This document shows positions 16,052-24,080 of a stretch of 57,294 nucleotides of DNA, one piece after another (positions within the stretch are counted from its first letter, which is position 1; every line of letters begins with the position of its first letter). The stretch comes from an uncultured Alistipes sp. (lineage in GTDB: Bacteria > Bacteroidota > Bacteroidia > Bacteroidales > Rikenellaceae), in contig CAJTLJ010000013.1 in NCBI GenBank assembly GCA_910577475.1, positions 1-57,294 of the forward strand, given 5' to 3'. The position numbers and the translations under genes are program-made. The notes under the pieces are model-generated. The model ran no database searches, had not been told where the DNA came from, and worked only from the letters and a program-made list of their open reading frames with translations.

Positions 16052-16747
16052 TCAAATCGTCAGCTTCTGTTCCTCGCCCAGCCGGGTGCCGATGGCGAAT
16101 ACCTCGGCCATGAAGAGCATCAGCACGCCCATCAGCAGGTTCCAGTAGGAGAGCGGGAACGAGACGTCGACCGTCATCGCGCTGCCCTTCAGCGCCTCGG
16201 CCGCTCCGGTGCGCATGCACCAGCCGATCAGCCCTTCCAGCACTTCGGAGCCGATCAGGATGAAGCCGATCAGCCGCGTGTAGAGAATGTTGCGGCGGTT
16301 GAGCGGCAGCTCCTCGCGCACGCTGCGGCGCAGCGATGCGAAGATGATTCCCATCAGGACGAAGATGGAGAGCTTGGCCAGCGGCAGGAGCAGAATGGCC
16401 CAGTAGAGGTAGCCGCTGTCGCCCAGCGAACGGAAGGCGAGCAGGATCGGGTTCTCGTCGCTCGCTTTCCGCACGACGACATGGACCCGATCGGTCATGA
16501 TCTCCGCGCTGCAATCGGTATCGCACGAAGCCTCGACGACCTTCTCGGGAGCGGTGCTGACCGGAATGTCCAGCAGCAGATACTTGTAGTAACCCCCTTC
16601 GCTCGTCCAGCTCTCGGCCGTCTGATAGCCGGTTCTGAATCCCCGGATGAAGTTGGAGTAGGAGCGGGCGAACCCGCCCAGAAGCAGCAGCATGAAGAGC
16701 GTGTAGATCGCCAACAGGCGTCGCAGTTGTGATTTTTTTGTCGTCAT
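16052..16747 (-). CDS. DUF2975-type membrane protein
   Basis: A 231-residue protein with four predicted membrane helices: near 10-28, 120-145 (YWAILLLPLAKLSIFVLMGIIFASL), 164-182 and 203-222. Between helices 1 and 2 is an extracytoplasmic loop of about 80 residues. The layout and its partnership with the small XRE regulator fit DUF2975, a family of unknown function, sometimes proposed to sequester or modulate the adjacent regulator. No catalytic residues are visible. A complete promoter lies upstream. Confidence 0.8.
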   Translation of the reverse strand: MTTKKSQLRRLLAIYTLFMLLLLGGFARSYSNFIRGFRTGYQTAESWTSEGGYYKYLLLDIPVSTAPEKVVEASCDTDCSAEIMTDRVHVVVRKASDENPILLAFRSLGDSGYLYWAILLLPLAKLSIFVLMGIIFASLRRSVREELPLNRRNILYTRLIGFILIGSEVLEGLIGWCMRTGAAEALKGSAMTVDVSFPLSYWNLLMGVLMLFMAEVFAIGTRLGEEQKLTI

Positions 16748-16776
16748 GATTGTTCTACTTTCTGTTATTTCTGCGA

Positions 16777-16806
16777 CAAAGATAGTGATTTCTTTTTGAA
16801 AAACAA
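16777..16806 (-). promoter_or_regulatory. Predicted promoter of the DUF2975-HTH pair
   Basis: Minus-strand TATCTTTG (16777-16784) and TTG (16804-16806) with a 19-nt spacer. Confidence 0.6.
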
Positions 16807-16878
16807 GTAAATTTTATTGTTTTTCGATATTTTATTATCAAAAAAGAACCGCTCTCACTTGTCTGTCCGACATCGCCT

Positions 16879-16910
16879 TTTGACAAAGATAGAAATTTTT
16901 CCTAAATTTG
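16879..16910 (+). promoter_or_regulatory. Predicted promoter of the acyl-ACP thioesterase
   Basis: TTTG 16879-16882, 20-nt spacer, TAAATTTG 16903-16910; 27 nt before the ATG. Confidence 0.6.
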
Positions 16911-16937
16911 TATCATCTTACCTGATTAAATGTGCAA

Positions 16938-17669
16938 ATGGCGGAAAAGACAACTTATTCCTATCGGGTGGACCCGCAGGATGTGGATTTCACCCTGCGG
17001 GCCACGCTGTCGTCGCTGGCCAATACGGTGTTGAGCGTGGCGGGCATCGATGCGCAGCGGAAAGGTTTCGGCACCGACGTGCTGAACCGCGACAATATTT
17101 CGTGGGTGTTGCTGCGGATGGCGATGGAGTTCGACCGCCGTCCCGAGCAGTATACCGATTTCGAGGTCACCACCTGGGTGAGCGACTACGCCCGCATGAT
17201 GTCGACCCGAAATTTCACCGTCGGCGATGCCGGAGGGCGGATCTTCGGGCGGGTCGTGACGCAGTGGTGCATGATCGATCTCACCTCGCGCCGGCCGGTC
17301 GACCTCACCACGCCGGCCGTGGCGGCCACCTACGGCCGCTACCTGGTCGACGCCCCCTCGCCGGCCGATGCGCCCCGCCGCATCACAAGCGTGGCGCCGC
17401 AGCGGGAAAGGTCCCACGAAGTGGTGTACAGCGACATCGACTTCAACCGTCACGTGAACACGCTCCGCTACCTCGACATGATGCTCGACATGCTGCCCAT
17501 AGAGAGCTTCGCCGGCGAACGGGCCGTGCGGATGGATATCAATTTCCAGCGCGAATGCCGCTACGGGCAGACGCTGACTATAGGTCACGAACGGCGCGAT
17601 GCGTGCGATCTGTTCGAAATCTCGGCCGAGGGGAGCCCGGCCGTGCGGGCTGCGCTGGAGTGGCGATAG
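16938..17669 (+). CDS. Acyl-ACP thioesterase (FatA/FatB-like)
   Basis: A 243-residue double hotdog protein. The N-terminal half carries NRDNISWVLLRMAMEFDRRP, and the C-terminal half carries the DIDFNRHVNTLRYLDMMLD block with the Asp/Asn/His catalytic set typical of plant-type acyl-ACP thioesterases. It would release fatty acids from ACP, as in other Bacteroidales that adjust membrane or lipid A acyl chains. ATG at 16938 was preferred over an in-frame GTG six bases earlier. The gene ends shortly before a long hairpin and the bacterioferritin gene. Confidence 0.85.
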   Translation: MAEKTTYSYRVDPQDVDFTLRATLSSLANTVLSVAGIDAQRKGFGTDVLNRDNISWVLLRMAMEFDRRPEQYTDFEVTTWVSDYARMMSTRNFTVGDAGGRIFGRVVTQWCMIDLTSRRPVDLTTPAVAATYGRYLVDAPSPADAPRRITSVAPQRERSHEVVYSDIDFNRHVNTLRYLDMMLDMLPIESFAGERAVRMDINFQRECRYGQTLTIGHERRDACDLFEISAEGSPAVRAALEWR

Positions 17670-17688
17670 GCGGCCGTTCGGGTTTGGT

Positions 17689-17723
17689 ATCGGTTTTGCA
17701 CCTGAGCAGGGTGTAAAACCGAT
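17689..17723 (+). terminator. Hairpin between thioesterase and bacterioferritin genes
   Basis: ATCGGTTTTGCACC (17689-17702) pairs with GGTGTAAAACCGAT (17710-17723), 14 bp with one G-T pair and a 7-nt loop, followed by AATCTTTTATT. It may terminate the thioesterase transcript, but it ends only 15 nt before the bacterioferritin ATG, so it may also be an operator or a leader structure. Confidence 0.6.
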
Positions 17724-17738
17724 AATCTTTTATTAGAC

Positions 17739-18296
17739 ATGAACAATCCGACCGCTACCGCGACGCCCGCTTCCGAAACCGCGTCGTCCAACTACCGCCA
17801 GAGCATCGAGCTGATGAACCGGGCCGTCGGGCTCGAAATCGCGTCGTCGATGCAGTACATGTATTTCCATGTGCACTGCGAGGATGCCGGGTATCACTAC
17901 CTGGCCCGCATGTTCCGCAACATCTCGATCACGGAGATGCGCCACATCGAGCAGTTCGCCGACCGCATTCTCTTTCTGAAGGGGGACGTGGACATGAACC
18001 CTGCTTTCCGGACCAAGCAGATCACCGACGTAAAGCAGATGCTGGAGATGTCCCGTCAGCTGGAGCGCAGCACCATCGACCACTACAATGCCTGGGCGAA
18101 GGCCTGTTCGGAGGGAAGCGATGCCGCTTCGCAGACCCTCTTCCGCACCATTTTGCAGGAGGAGGAGCACCACTTCGACACCTTCGACACGGAGGATCAG
18201 AATCTGGAGGATTACGGCAAGGAGTACCTCGCCTTGCAATCCATCGCCCGCAGCCGGGCGGAGAACAGCCACAAGGTCGAGGATTGGGAGAAATAG
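17739..18296 (+). CDS. bfr: Bacterioferritin
   Basis: A 185-residue four-helix ferritin. Ferroxidase ligands align with E. coli Bfr: Glu33, Glu66, His69, Glu109, Glu142 and His145. Met67 in TEMRHIE is at the haem-binding position, which favours bacterioferritin over plain ferritin. It has an N-terminal Thr/Ala-rich extension (MNNPTATATPASETASS) ahead of the usual start. The 24-mer stores iron after oxidation by peroxide or oxygen. No TAnnTTTG promoter is obvious; the only strong upstream signal is the hairpin at 17689-17723. A terminator follows. Confidence 0.92.
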   Translation: MNNPTATATPASETASSNYRQSIELMNRAVGLEIASSMQYMYFHVHCEDAGYHYLARMFRNISITEMRHIEQFADRILFLKGDVDMNPAFRTKQITDVKQMLEMSRQLERSTIDHYNAWAKACSEGSDAASQTLFRTILQEEEHHFDTFDTEDQNLEDYGKEYLALQSIARSRAENSHKVEDWEK

Positions 18297-18340
18297 CCGA
18301 GTAGGGCTCCGGCCGAACCGGCGGAGTTCATTGCGCAGCA

Positions 18341-18373
18341 GGGCTGTCTGAGAAGTCTCAGACAGCCCTTTTT
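18341..18373 (+). terminator. Bacterioferritin terminator
   Basis: GGGCTGTCTGAGA / TCTCAGACAGCCC stem followed by five T. The stop codon of the convergent glycosyltransferase gene lies inside this hairpin. Confidence 0.9.
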
Positions 18374-19518
18374 GCAGTCAGGGCATAGACCTCCAGCAGG
18401 CGCCGGCACATCTCCTCCCACGAGAAGCGCTCGCGTTCCCGCTCCATGTTCGCCCGGAAGCGAGCGAGCGTTTCGGGGTCGGCGATCCGCTCGATGGCGT
18501 CGGCCACCCCTTCGGGCGAGGGGGGGCAGACGAATCCGACCCGGTCGTCGGGGACGATCTCCGCGAGACCGCCCACGCGCGTCACGATCACCGGCAGCCG
18601 GAACTGGTAGGCGATCTGCGTCACGCCGCTCTGGGTGGCCGATTTGTAGGGCAGCACCAGAAATTCGGCGGCCGAGAAGTAATCCTTCACCCTCTCGTCG
18701 GGAATGAACCGGTCGTGGAACGTCACCTCCTCCTCGAGGCCGCTTTGCACGATCCGGCGGCGGTAGGGTTCGGGGTCGGTGTAGCATTCGCCCGCGACGA
18801 TCAGCCTCCATTCGCTGCCGATCCGTCCTTCGGCACGCAGCTTCGCCCAAGCTTCCAGCAGCCAGTCCAGCCCCTTGTACTCGCGGATCAGTCCGAAAAA
18901 GAGGGCGTAGCGCCGCTGCGGATCGAGTCCCAGCCGGCGGCAGGCCTCCGTCCGGTCGACGGGTTCGCCGTAGCTATCGAAGCGGGGGTGGGGCGAAAAG
19001 AGCGCCGGAGCATTCGTGTAGCACTCCAGCTCGCGGTGCACCTGCTCCGACATGTAGACGAAGCCGTCCACGGCGCCCAGAAACCAGCGGTTGAACCAGC
19101 GGTCGAAGAGGTGGCGTTCATGGGGCTCCACGTTGTCGATCTGACACAGGAAACGGGTGTGCCCGTTGCGGCGGGCCAGGCGGGCTATCGTTCCGAAGCA
19201 GGGGGCCATGAAGGGGGTCCAGTACTTCAGCAGCACGATGTCGGGACGCTCGCGGCGGATGCGCAGCCCCATGCGCAGCCAGTTGAAGGGGTTCACCGTG
19301 CTCACGCACCGTTCGATCCTCAGATCGTCCGGTGCCGGCGTGTCGACGAACTGGCTCTTGCCCGGGAAAAGCCACTGCGGGTACTGCACCGTGAAGGTTT
19401 TCAGGTCGACCCGATGGCCGTCGCGCTGGAAGACGCGCGCCATGGTCTGCATGATGATCGCCAGACCGCCGCGATAGGGGTGGGCCGGTCCGAGCAGGGT
19501 GATGTTCAACTTTTCCAT
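18358..19518 (-). CDS. GT4-family glycosyltransferase
   Basis: A 386-residue GT-B fold enzyme. The N-terminal domain starts MEKLNITLLGPAHPYRGGLA with the Gly-rich acceptor loop, and the C-terminal nucleotide-sugar domain has YALFFGLIREYKGLDWLLEA and the family SGVTQIAYQFRLPVIVTRVGGLAEIV segment, where TQ replaces the more usual first Glu of EX7E. No membrane segment. The product is probably part of a cell-surface glycan; donor and acceptor unknown. It stands alone: no other glycan genes are adjacent. The -7 box at 19523-19530 is so close to the ATG that the mRNA may be leaderless. Confidence 0.87.
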   Translation of the reverse strand: MEKLNITLLGPAHPYRGGLAIIMQTMARVFQRDGHRVDLKTFTVQYPQWLFPGKSQFVDTPAPDDLRIERCVSTVNPFNWLRMGLRIRRERPDIVLLKYWTPFMAPCFGTIARLARRNGHTRFLCQIDNVEPHERHLFDRWFNRWFLGAVDGFVYMSEQVHRELECYTNAPALFSPHPRFDSYGEPVDRTEACRRLGLDPQRRYALFFGLIREYKGLDWLLEAWAKLRAEGRIGSEWRLIVAGECYTDPEPYRRRIVQSGLEEEVTFHDRFIPDERVKDYFSAAEFLVLPYKSATQSGVTQIAYQFRLPVIVTRVGGLAEIVPDDRVGFVCPPSPEGVADAIERIADPETLARFRANMERERERFSWEEMCRRLLEVYALTAKRAV

Positions 19519-19522
19519 AGAA

Positions 19523-19530
19523 CAAATATA
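19523..19530 (-). promoter_or_regulatory. Predicted -7 box of the glycosyltransferase
   Basis: Minus-strand TATATTTG ending 4 nt before the ATG. No TTG partner. If used, the transcript starts at or near the ATG. Confidence 0.4.
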
Positions 19531-19661
19531 GAAAGAAAAATCGAGAATGATGACGGCGCGGAGCGTTTGCCGGGAATCTTCGGCGGAGGCGATCCCAAGT
19601 ACGGAATCCGCATGCGGAGGAAAATAGTTCCATCCTGATTACGAAAATAAAATTTTTAATA

Positions 19662-19669
19662 TACCTTTG
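19662..19669 (+). promoter_or_regulatory. Predicted -7 box of the RND efflux operon
   Basis: TACCTTTG preceded by an AT-rich stretch; leader of about 62 nt to the ATG at 19738. No TTG partner. Confidence 0.45.
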
Positions 19670-19737
19670 CGAAATAAAACCGGTCCGATGCCCGTTCGTG
19701 CATCAGGCTGACGTTCAATATCAATGAAAGAATCGCC

Positions 19738-20985
19738 ATGGCAAACAACGAAAAAATCCGTCCGGAGAAACTCTTGCTGCAAACCTATGCCTCCGATGCG
19801 CGGCGCCTTTACCGGAAAGGCGCCGACGGTTTCGGGAGGCTTTCCCGCCGCACGCGCCGCTGGATCGGCGGGGCGCTCTGTCTGGCGCTCGTTTCGGTTG
19901 TAGCGGTCAACTACGTCCTGCGCCACCGCCCCGTACCCGAGATGCTGCCCGTGGTGGCGGTCGAACCCGTAACGACCGAGGATGTCCATATCTACGGCGA
20001 GTATGTGGGTCGTATCCGCGCCCAGCAGTTCGTCGAGATCCGGGCCCGTGTGGAGGGCTATCTCGAACGGATGCTCTTCGCCGAGGGCACCTTTATAGAG
20101 AAAGGGCAGACGCTCTTCGTCATAGACCCGCAGCTCTACCGGGCCCGGGCGAACCGGGCCAAGGCCCAGCTGAACAAGGCGCGGGCGCAGGCGCTCAAGG
20201 CGCAGCGCGACCTGAACCGCATACGTCCGCTCTACGAGCAGAACGCCGCCAGCCAGCTCGATCTGGACAACGCCGTGGCCGCCTATGAGAGCGCGGCGGC
20301 CGACGTCATCGTCTGCGAGGCCGACCTCACGCAGGCGGAGCTGACGCTGGGCTATACGACCGTGCGGTCGCCGGTGTCGGGCTATATCTCCGAGCGCAAT
20401 GCCGATATCGGGGCGCTGGTCGGACCGGGCGGCCAGTCGCTGCTCGCTACGGTCGTCAAGAGCGATACGGTGCGGATCGACTTCAGCATGACCTCGCTCG
20501 AATACCTGCGCTCGAAGGCTCGAAACGTCAACATCGGTCATCGCGACTCCACCCGCACGTGGGACCCTTATATCACGGTTACGCTGGCCGACGGTTCCGT
20601 CTATCCGCTGCCGGGTCTGGTCGACTTCGCCGATCCGCAGATCGATCCCAAGACCGGAACCTTCTCCGTGCGGGCCGAAATGCCCAACCCCGACCACGTT
20701 CTCCTGCCCGGCCAGTTCACCCGCGTGAGGCTGCTCATGGATGTGCGCGAGGACGCCGTGGTCGTGCCTACCCGTGCGCTGGCGATCGAGAACGGAGGCG
20801 CCTATGTCTATGTCGTGCGGACGGACGATGTCGTGGAGAAACGCTTCGTCGAGACCGGTCCCGAGGCGGGCAACAACACCGTGATCGAGCGCGGCCTCGC
20901 CGCCGGCGAACGGATCGTCGTCGAGGGGTACCACAAACTCTCGCATGGCATGAAGGTCGAACCTTTAATCCGTGAAGCCGAGTGA
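19738..20985 (+). CDS. RND efflux periplasmic adaptor (membrane fusion protein)
   Basis: A 415-residue AcrA/MexA-type adaptor. An unusual 40-residue basic N-terminus (MANNEKIRPEKLLLQTYAS...) precedes one membrane helix (WIGGALCLALVSVVAVNYVL); no lipobox is present, unlike AcrA. Then come the lipoyl/barrel-sandwich halves (VEIRARVEGYLERMLFAEGTFIEKGQ and TVRSPVSGYISERNADIGALV), an alpha-hairpin between them, the beta-barrel and the membrane-proximal domain. It links the inner-membrane pump to the outer-membrane channel. The stop overlaps the start of the pump gene (TGATG). Confidence 0.93.
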   Translation: MANNEKIRPEKLLLQTYASDARRLYRKGADGFGRLSRRTRRWIGGALCLALVSVVAVNYVLRHRPVPEMLPVVAVEPVTTEDVHIYGEYVGRIRAQQFVEIRARVEGYLERMLFAEGTFIEKGQTLFVIDPQLYRARANRAKAQLNKARAQALKAQRDLNRIRPLYEQNAASQLDLDNAVAAYESAAADVIVCEADLTQAELTLGYTTVRSPVSGYISERNADIGALVGPGGQSLLATVVKSDTVRIDFSMTSLEYLRSKARNVNIGHRDSTRTWDPYITVTLADGSVYPLPGLVDFADPQIDPKTGTFSVRAEMPNPDHVLLPGQFTRVRLLMDVREDAVVVPTRALAIENGGAYVYVVRTDDVVEKRFVETGPEAGNNTVIERGLAAGERIVVEGYHKLSHGMKVEPLIREAE

Positions 20986-23900
20986 TGAAGCGCAACTTTT
21001 TTCTCGACCATCCCGTCTTCTCGACGGTGCTGTCCATCGTCATCGTCATCGTCGGTACGATAGGCCTGACGCTGCTGCCCGTCGATCAGTATCCGCAGAT
21101 CGTTCCGCCCGTGGTACGGATCGCCGCCTCCTACCCGGGAGCCGATGCGCAGACCGTCACGCAGGCCGTAGCCACCCCGATCGAGCAGGAGCTGAACGGT
21201 ACTCCGGGCATGATCTACATGGAGTCGTCGAGCTCCAATTCGGGCGGTTTCTCCGCCACGGTGACCTTCGACATCGCGACCGACCCCGATCTGGCTGCTG
21301 TCGATATTCAGAACCGGCTGAAAAAGGCCGAGTCGCGCCTGCCCGCTGAGGTGGTGCAGAACGGCATCTCGGTCGAGAAGCAGGCCGCCAGCCGGCTGAT
21401 GACCATCACGCTGCTCTCCTCGGATCCGAAATTCGACGAGATCTACCTGTCGAACTATGCGACCCTCAACGTCCTCGACCTGCTGCGCCGTGTGCCCGGC
21501 GTGGGCAGCGTGTCGAACGTCGGCAGCCGCTACTACGCCATGCGCATCTGGGTGCAGCCCGACAAGCTGGCCGACCTGGGGCTGACGGTCAAGGACCTGC
21601 AGTCGGTGCTCAAGGACCAGAACCGCGAATCGGCGGCCGGCGTGCTCGGCGAGGCTCCGATCCAGGGGGTCGACATCACGATTCCGATCACGGCCCAGGG
21701 CCGTCTGTCGTCGGTCGACGAGTTCGAGCAGGTCGTCGTGCGGGCCAACCCCGACGGGTCGATCATCCGGCTGAAGGATGTCGCCCGCATTTCGCTCGAA
21801 GCCTCCTCCTACTCGACCGAGAGCGGCATCGACGGCGGAAACGCCGCGGTGCTCAACATCAACATGCTGCCCGGTGCCAACGCGATGGAGGTCGCCGAAC
21901 GGGTCAAGGAGACGATGCGGGAGATCGGCCGCAACTTTCCCGAGGGTATCAGCTATGCGATTCCGTTCGACATGACGACCTACATCGCCTCCTCGATCCA
22001 TCACGTCTACCGTACGCTGTTCGAGGCGCTGCTGCTGGTGATTCTGGTGGTCTATCTTTCGCTGCAGAGCTGGCGGGCGACGCTGATTCCGGTCGTGGCG
22101 GTGCCCATTTCGCTCGTCGGAACGTTCGGCGTGATGCTCGCCTTCGGCTTTTCGCTCAACATGCTGACCCTGCTGGGACTGATTCTGGCTATCGGCATCG
22201 TGGTGGACGACGCCATCGTGGTGGTCGAGAATGTCGACCGCATCATGCACGAGGAGGGGCTGCCGCCCTACGAGGCTACCCGGAAGGCGATGAGCAACCT
22301 CGGCGGCGCCCTGATCGCCATGTCGCTGGTTCTCTGCGCCGTGTTCGTGCCGGTGAGCTTCCTGCCCGGCATCACGGGACAGCTCTACCGCCAGTTCACC
22401 GTCACGATTGCCGTGTCGGTCATCATCTCGACCGTCGTCGCCCTGACGCTCAGCCCCGTGATGTGTTCGCTCTTTCTGCGCGCCGACAGCGGGCGTCCGA
22501 AGAACCGGCTTTTCCGGAGCATCAACTTCGGACTGGCTACCGGCAACCGCTTCTACGGTCGGCTGGTGGATGGGACGCTTCGCAATCCGCGGCGCATGTT
22601 CGCCGCCTTCGGCCTGATTCTGGTCGGCATCTGGGTGATGAACGAGCTCGTGCCGCAGAGTTTCATGCCCCGCGAGGATCAGGGCTATTTTACCGTGGAG
22701 CTCGAACTGCCCGAAGGGGCGACCATCGAACGTACGCGCGCCGTCACCGAGCGGGCGATCGCCTTTTTGCAGGCCGATCCCGACGTGGACCACGTGCTCA
22801 ACGTCACGGGATCGAGCCCCCGTGTCGGTTCCAACCAGGCCCGCAGCCAGCTGACGGTGATCCTCAAGCCGTGGGACGAGCGCAATTCGGAGGGTATATC
22901 CGCCGTCATGGAGCGCACGCGGAGCGAACTGTCGCGCTATCCCGAATCGAAAGTCTATCTCTCGACGCCCGCCGTCATTCCGGGACTGGGCAGCTCGGGA
23001 GGCTTCGAGATGGTCCTCGAGGCGCGTGGCGACGCAACTTATGCCGATTTGCAGCGGGCCGTCGATACGCTGATGCGCTACGCGGCCGAGCGGCCCGAAC
23101 TGGCGAGCCTCTCGACCTCGATGCAGAGCGATATCCCGCAGCTCTACTACGACGTCGACCGCGACAAGGCCCGCCTGCAGGGAGTTCCCATGTCGGATAT
23201 CTTCTCGACGATGAAGGCCTTCACGGGATCGCTGTACGTCAATGACTTCAATATGTTCAACCGCATCTACCGCGTCTATATCCAGGCCGAGGCACCCTAC
23301 CGGGCCTATCGCGACAACCTGCGTCTGTTTTTCGTGCGCGGAGCCGACGGAGCGATGATCCCCGTCACGGCGCTCGGCACGACCCACTACACGACGGGTG
23401 CCGGAACCATCAAACGCTTCAACATGTTCTATGCGGCGCCCGTAACGGGTGAGGCAGGCTCCGGATACAGCTCCGGGCAGGCCATGCAGGCTCTGGAGCG
23501 TATCGTCAGCGAACACCTGCCCGAAAATATCGGCGTCGAATGGAGCGGCCTCTCCTATCAGGAGAAGCACGAAAGCGGCAATACGGGGGTCGTGCTGGCT
23601 CTCGCCCTGCTCTTCGTATTCCTTTTCCTCGCCGCCCAATACGAGAGCTGGACGGTGCCGATTGCCGTCATCCTGTCGCTTCCCGTTGCCGGACTGGGTG
23701 CCTACCTCGGCATTTGGGTCTGCGGGCTGGAGAACAACATCTATTTCCAGATCGGTCTGGTGATGCTGGTGGGACTGGTTGCGAAGAACGCCATTCTGAT
23801 CGTCGAGTTCGCCGAGGAGGAGGTGGCCCGCGGACGCGACGCCGTTTCCGCCGCCCGCACCGCCATGCGGCTGCGGTTCCGGCCCATCGTCATGACGTCG

Positions 23901-24080
23901 CTCTCGTTCATTCTCGGCCTGCTGCCGCTCGTCTTCGCCTCGGGACCGGGTTCGGCGAGCCGTCAGGGCATCGGTACGGGCGTCTTCTTCGGCATGCTCG
24001 TGGCCATTGCCGTGGGCATCGTCTTCGTGCCCTTCTTCTTCGTATGGATCTATCGGTTGAAAGCAAAATTGAAAAGATGA
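20985..24080 (+). CDS. RND (HAE1-type) multidrug efflux pump permease
   Basis: A 1031-residue AcrB-like proton-driven transporter. It starts MKRNFFLDHPVFSTVLSIVI with the first helix and PVDQYPQI. The proton relay is intact: Asp408 and Asp409 in GIVVDDAIVVVEN of TM4 and Lys934 in LVGLVAKNAILIVEF of TM10. Two large periplasmic loops form the porter and docking domains. HAE1 pumps export amphiphilic compounds including antibiotics, bile acids and detergents; substrates here are unknown. It overlaps the adaptor gene by one base and the channel gene by four, a tight three-gene operon with no local regulator. Confidence 0.95.
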   Translation: MKRNFFLDHPVFSTVLSIVIVIVGTIGLTLLPVDQYPQIVPPVVRIAASYPGADAQTVTQAVATPIEQELNGTPGMIYMESSSSNSGGFSATVTFDIATDPDLAAVDIQNRLKKAESRLPAEVVQNGISVEKQAASRLMTITLLSSDPKFDEIYLSNYATLNVLDLLRRVPGVGSVSNVGSRYYAMRIWVQPDKLADLGLTVKDLQSVLKDQNRESAAGVLGEAPIQGVDITIPITAQGRLSSVDEFEQVVVRANPDGSIIRLKDVARISLEASSYSTESGIDGGNAAVLNINMLPGANAMEVAERVKETMREIGRNFPEGISYAIPFDMTTYIASSIHHVYRTLFEALLLVILVVYLSLQSWRATLIPVVAVPISLVGTFGVMLAFGFSLNMLTLLGLILAIGIVVDDAIVVVENVDRIMHEEGLPPYEATRKAMSNLGGALIAMSLVLCAVFVPVSFLPGITGQLYRQFTVTIAVSVIISTVVALTLSPVMCSLFLRADSGRPKNRLFRSINFGLATGNRFYGRLVDGTLRNPRRMFAAFGLILVGIWVMNELVPQSFMPREDQGYFTVELELPEGATIERTRAVTERAIAFLQADPDVDHVLNVTGSSPRVGSNQARSQLTVILKPWDERNSEGISAVMERTRSELSRYPESKVYLSTPAVIPGLGSSGGFEMVLEARGDATYADLQRAVDTLMRYAAERPELASLSTSMQSDIPQLYYDVDRDKARLQGVPMSDIFSTMKAFTGSLYVNDFNMFNRIYRVYIQAEAPYRAYRDNLRLFFVRGADGAMIPVTALGTTHYTTGAGTIKRFNMFYAAPVTGEAGSGYSSGQAMQALERIVSEHLPENIGVEWSGLSYQEKHESGNTGVVLALALLFVFLFLAAQYESWTVPIAVILSLPVAGLGAYLGIWVCGLENNIYFQIGLVMLVGLVAKNAILIVEFAEEEVARGRDAVSAARTAMRLRFRPIVMTSLSFILGLLPLVFASGPGSASRQGIGTGVFFGMLVAIAVGIVFVPFFFVWIYRLKAKLKR

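Noticed and set aside
20808..23639. A 943-codon open frame antisense to the RND pump
   Set aside because: Low-complexity Arg/Asp/Gly/His composition and full overlap with a textbook RND permease.
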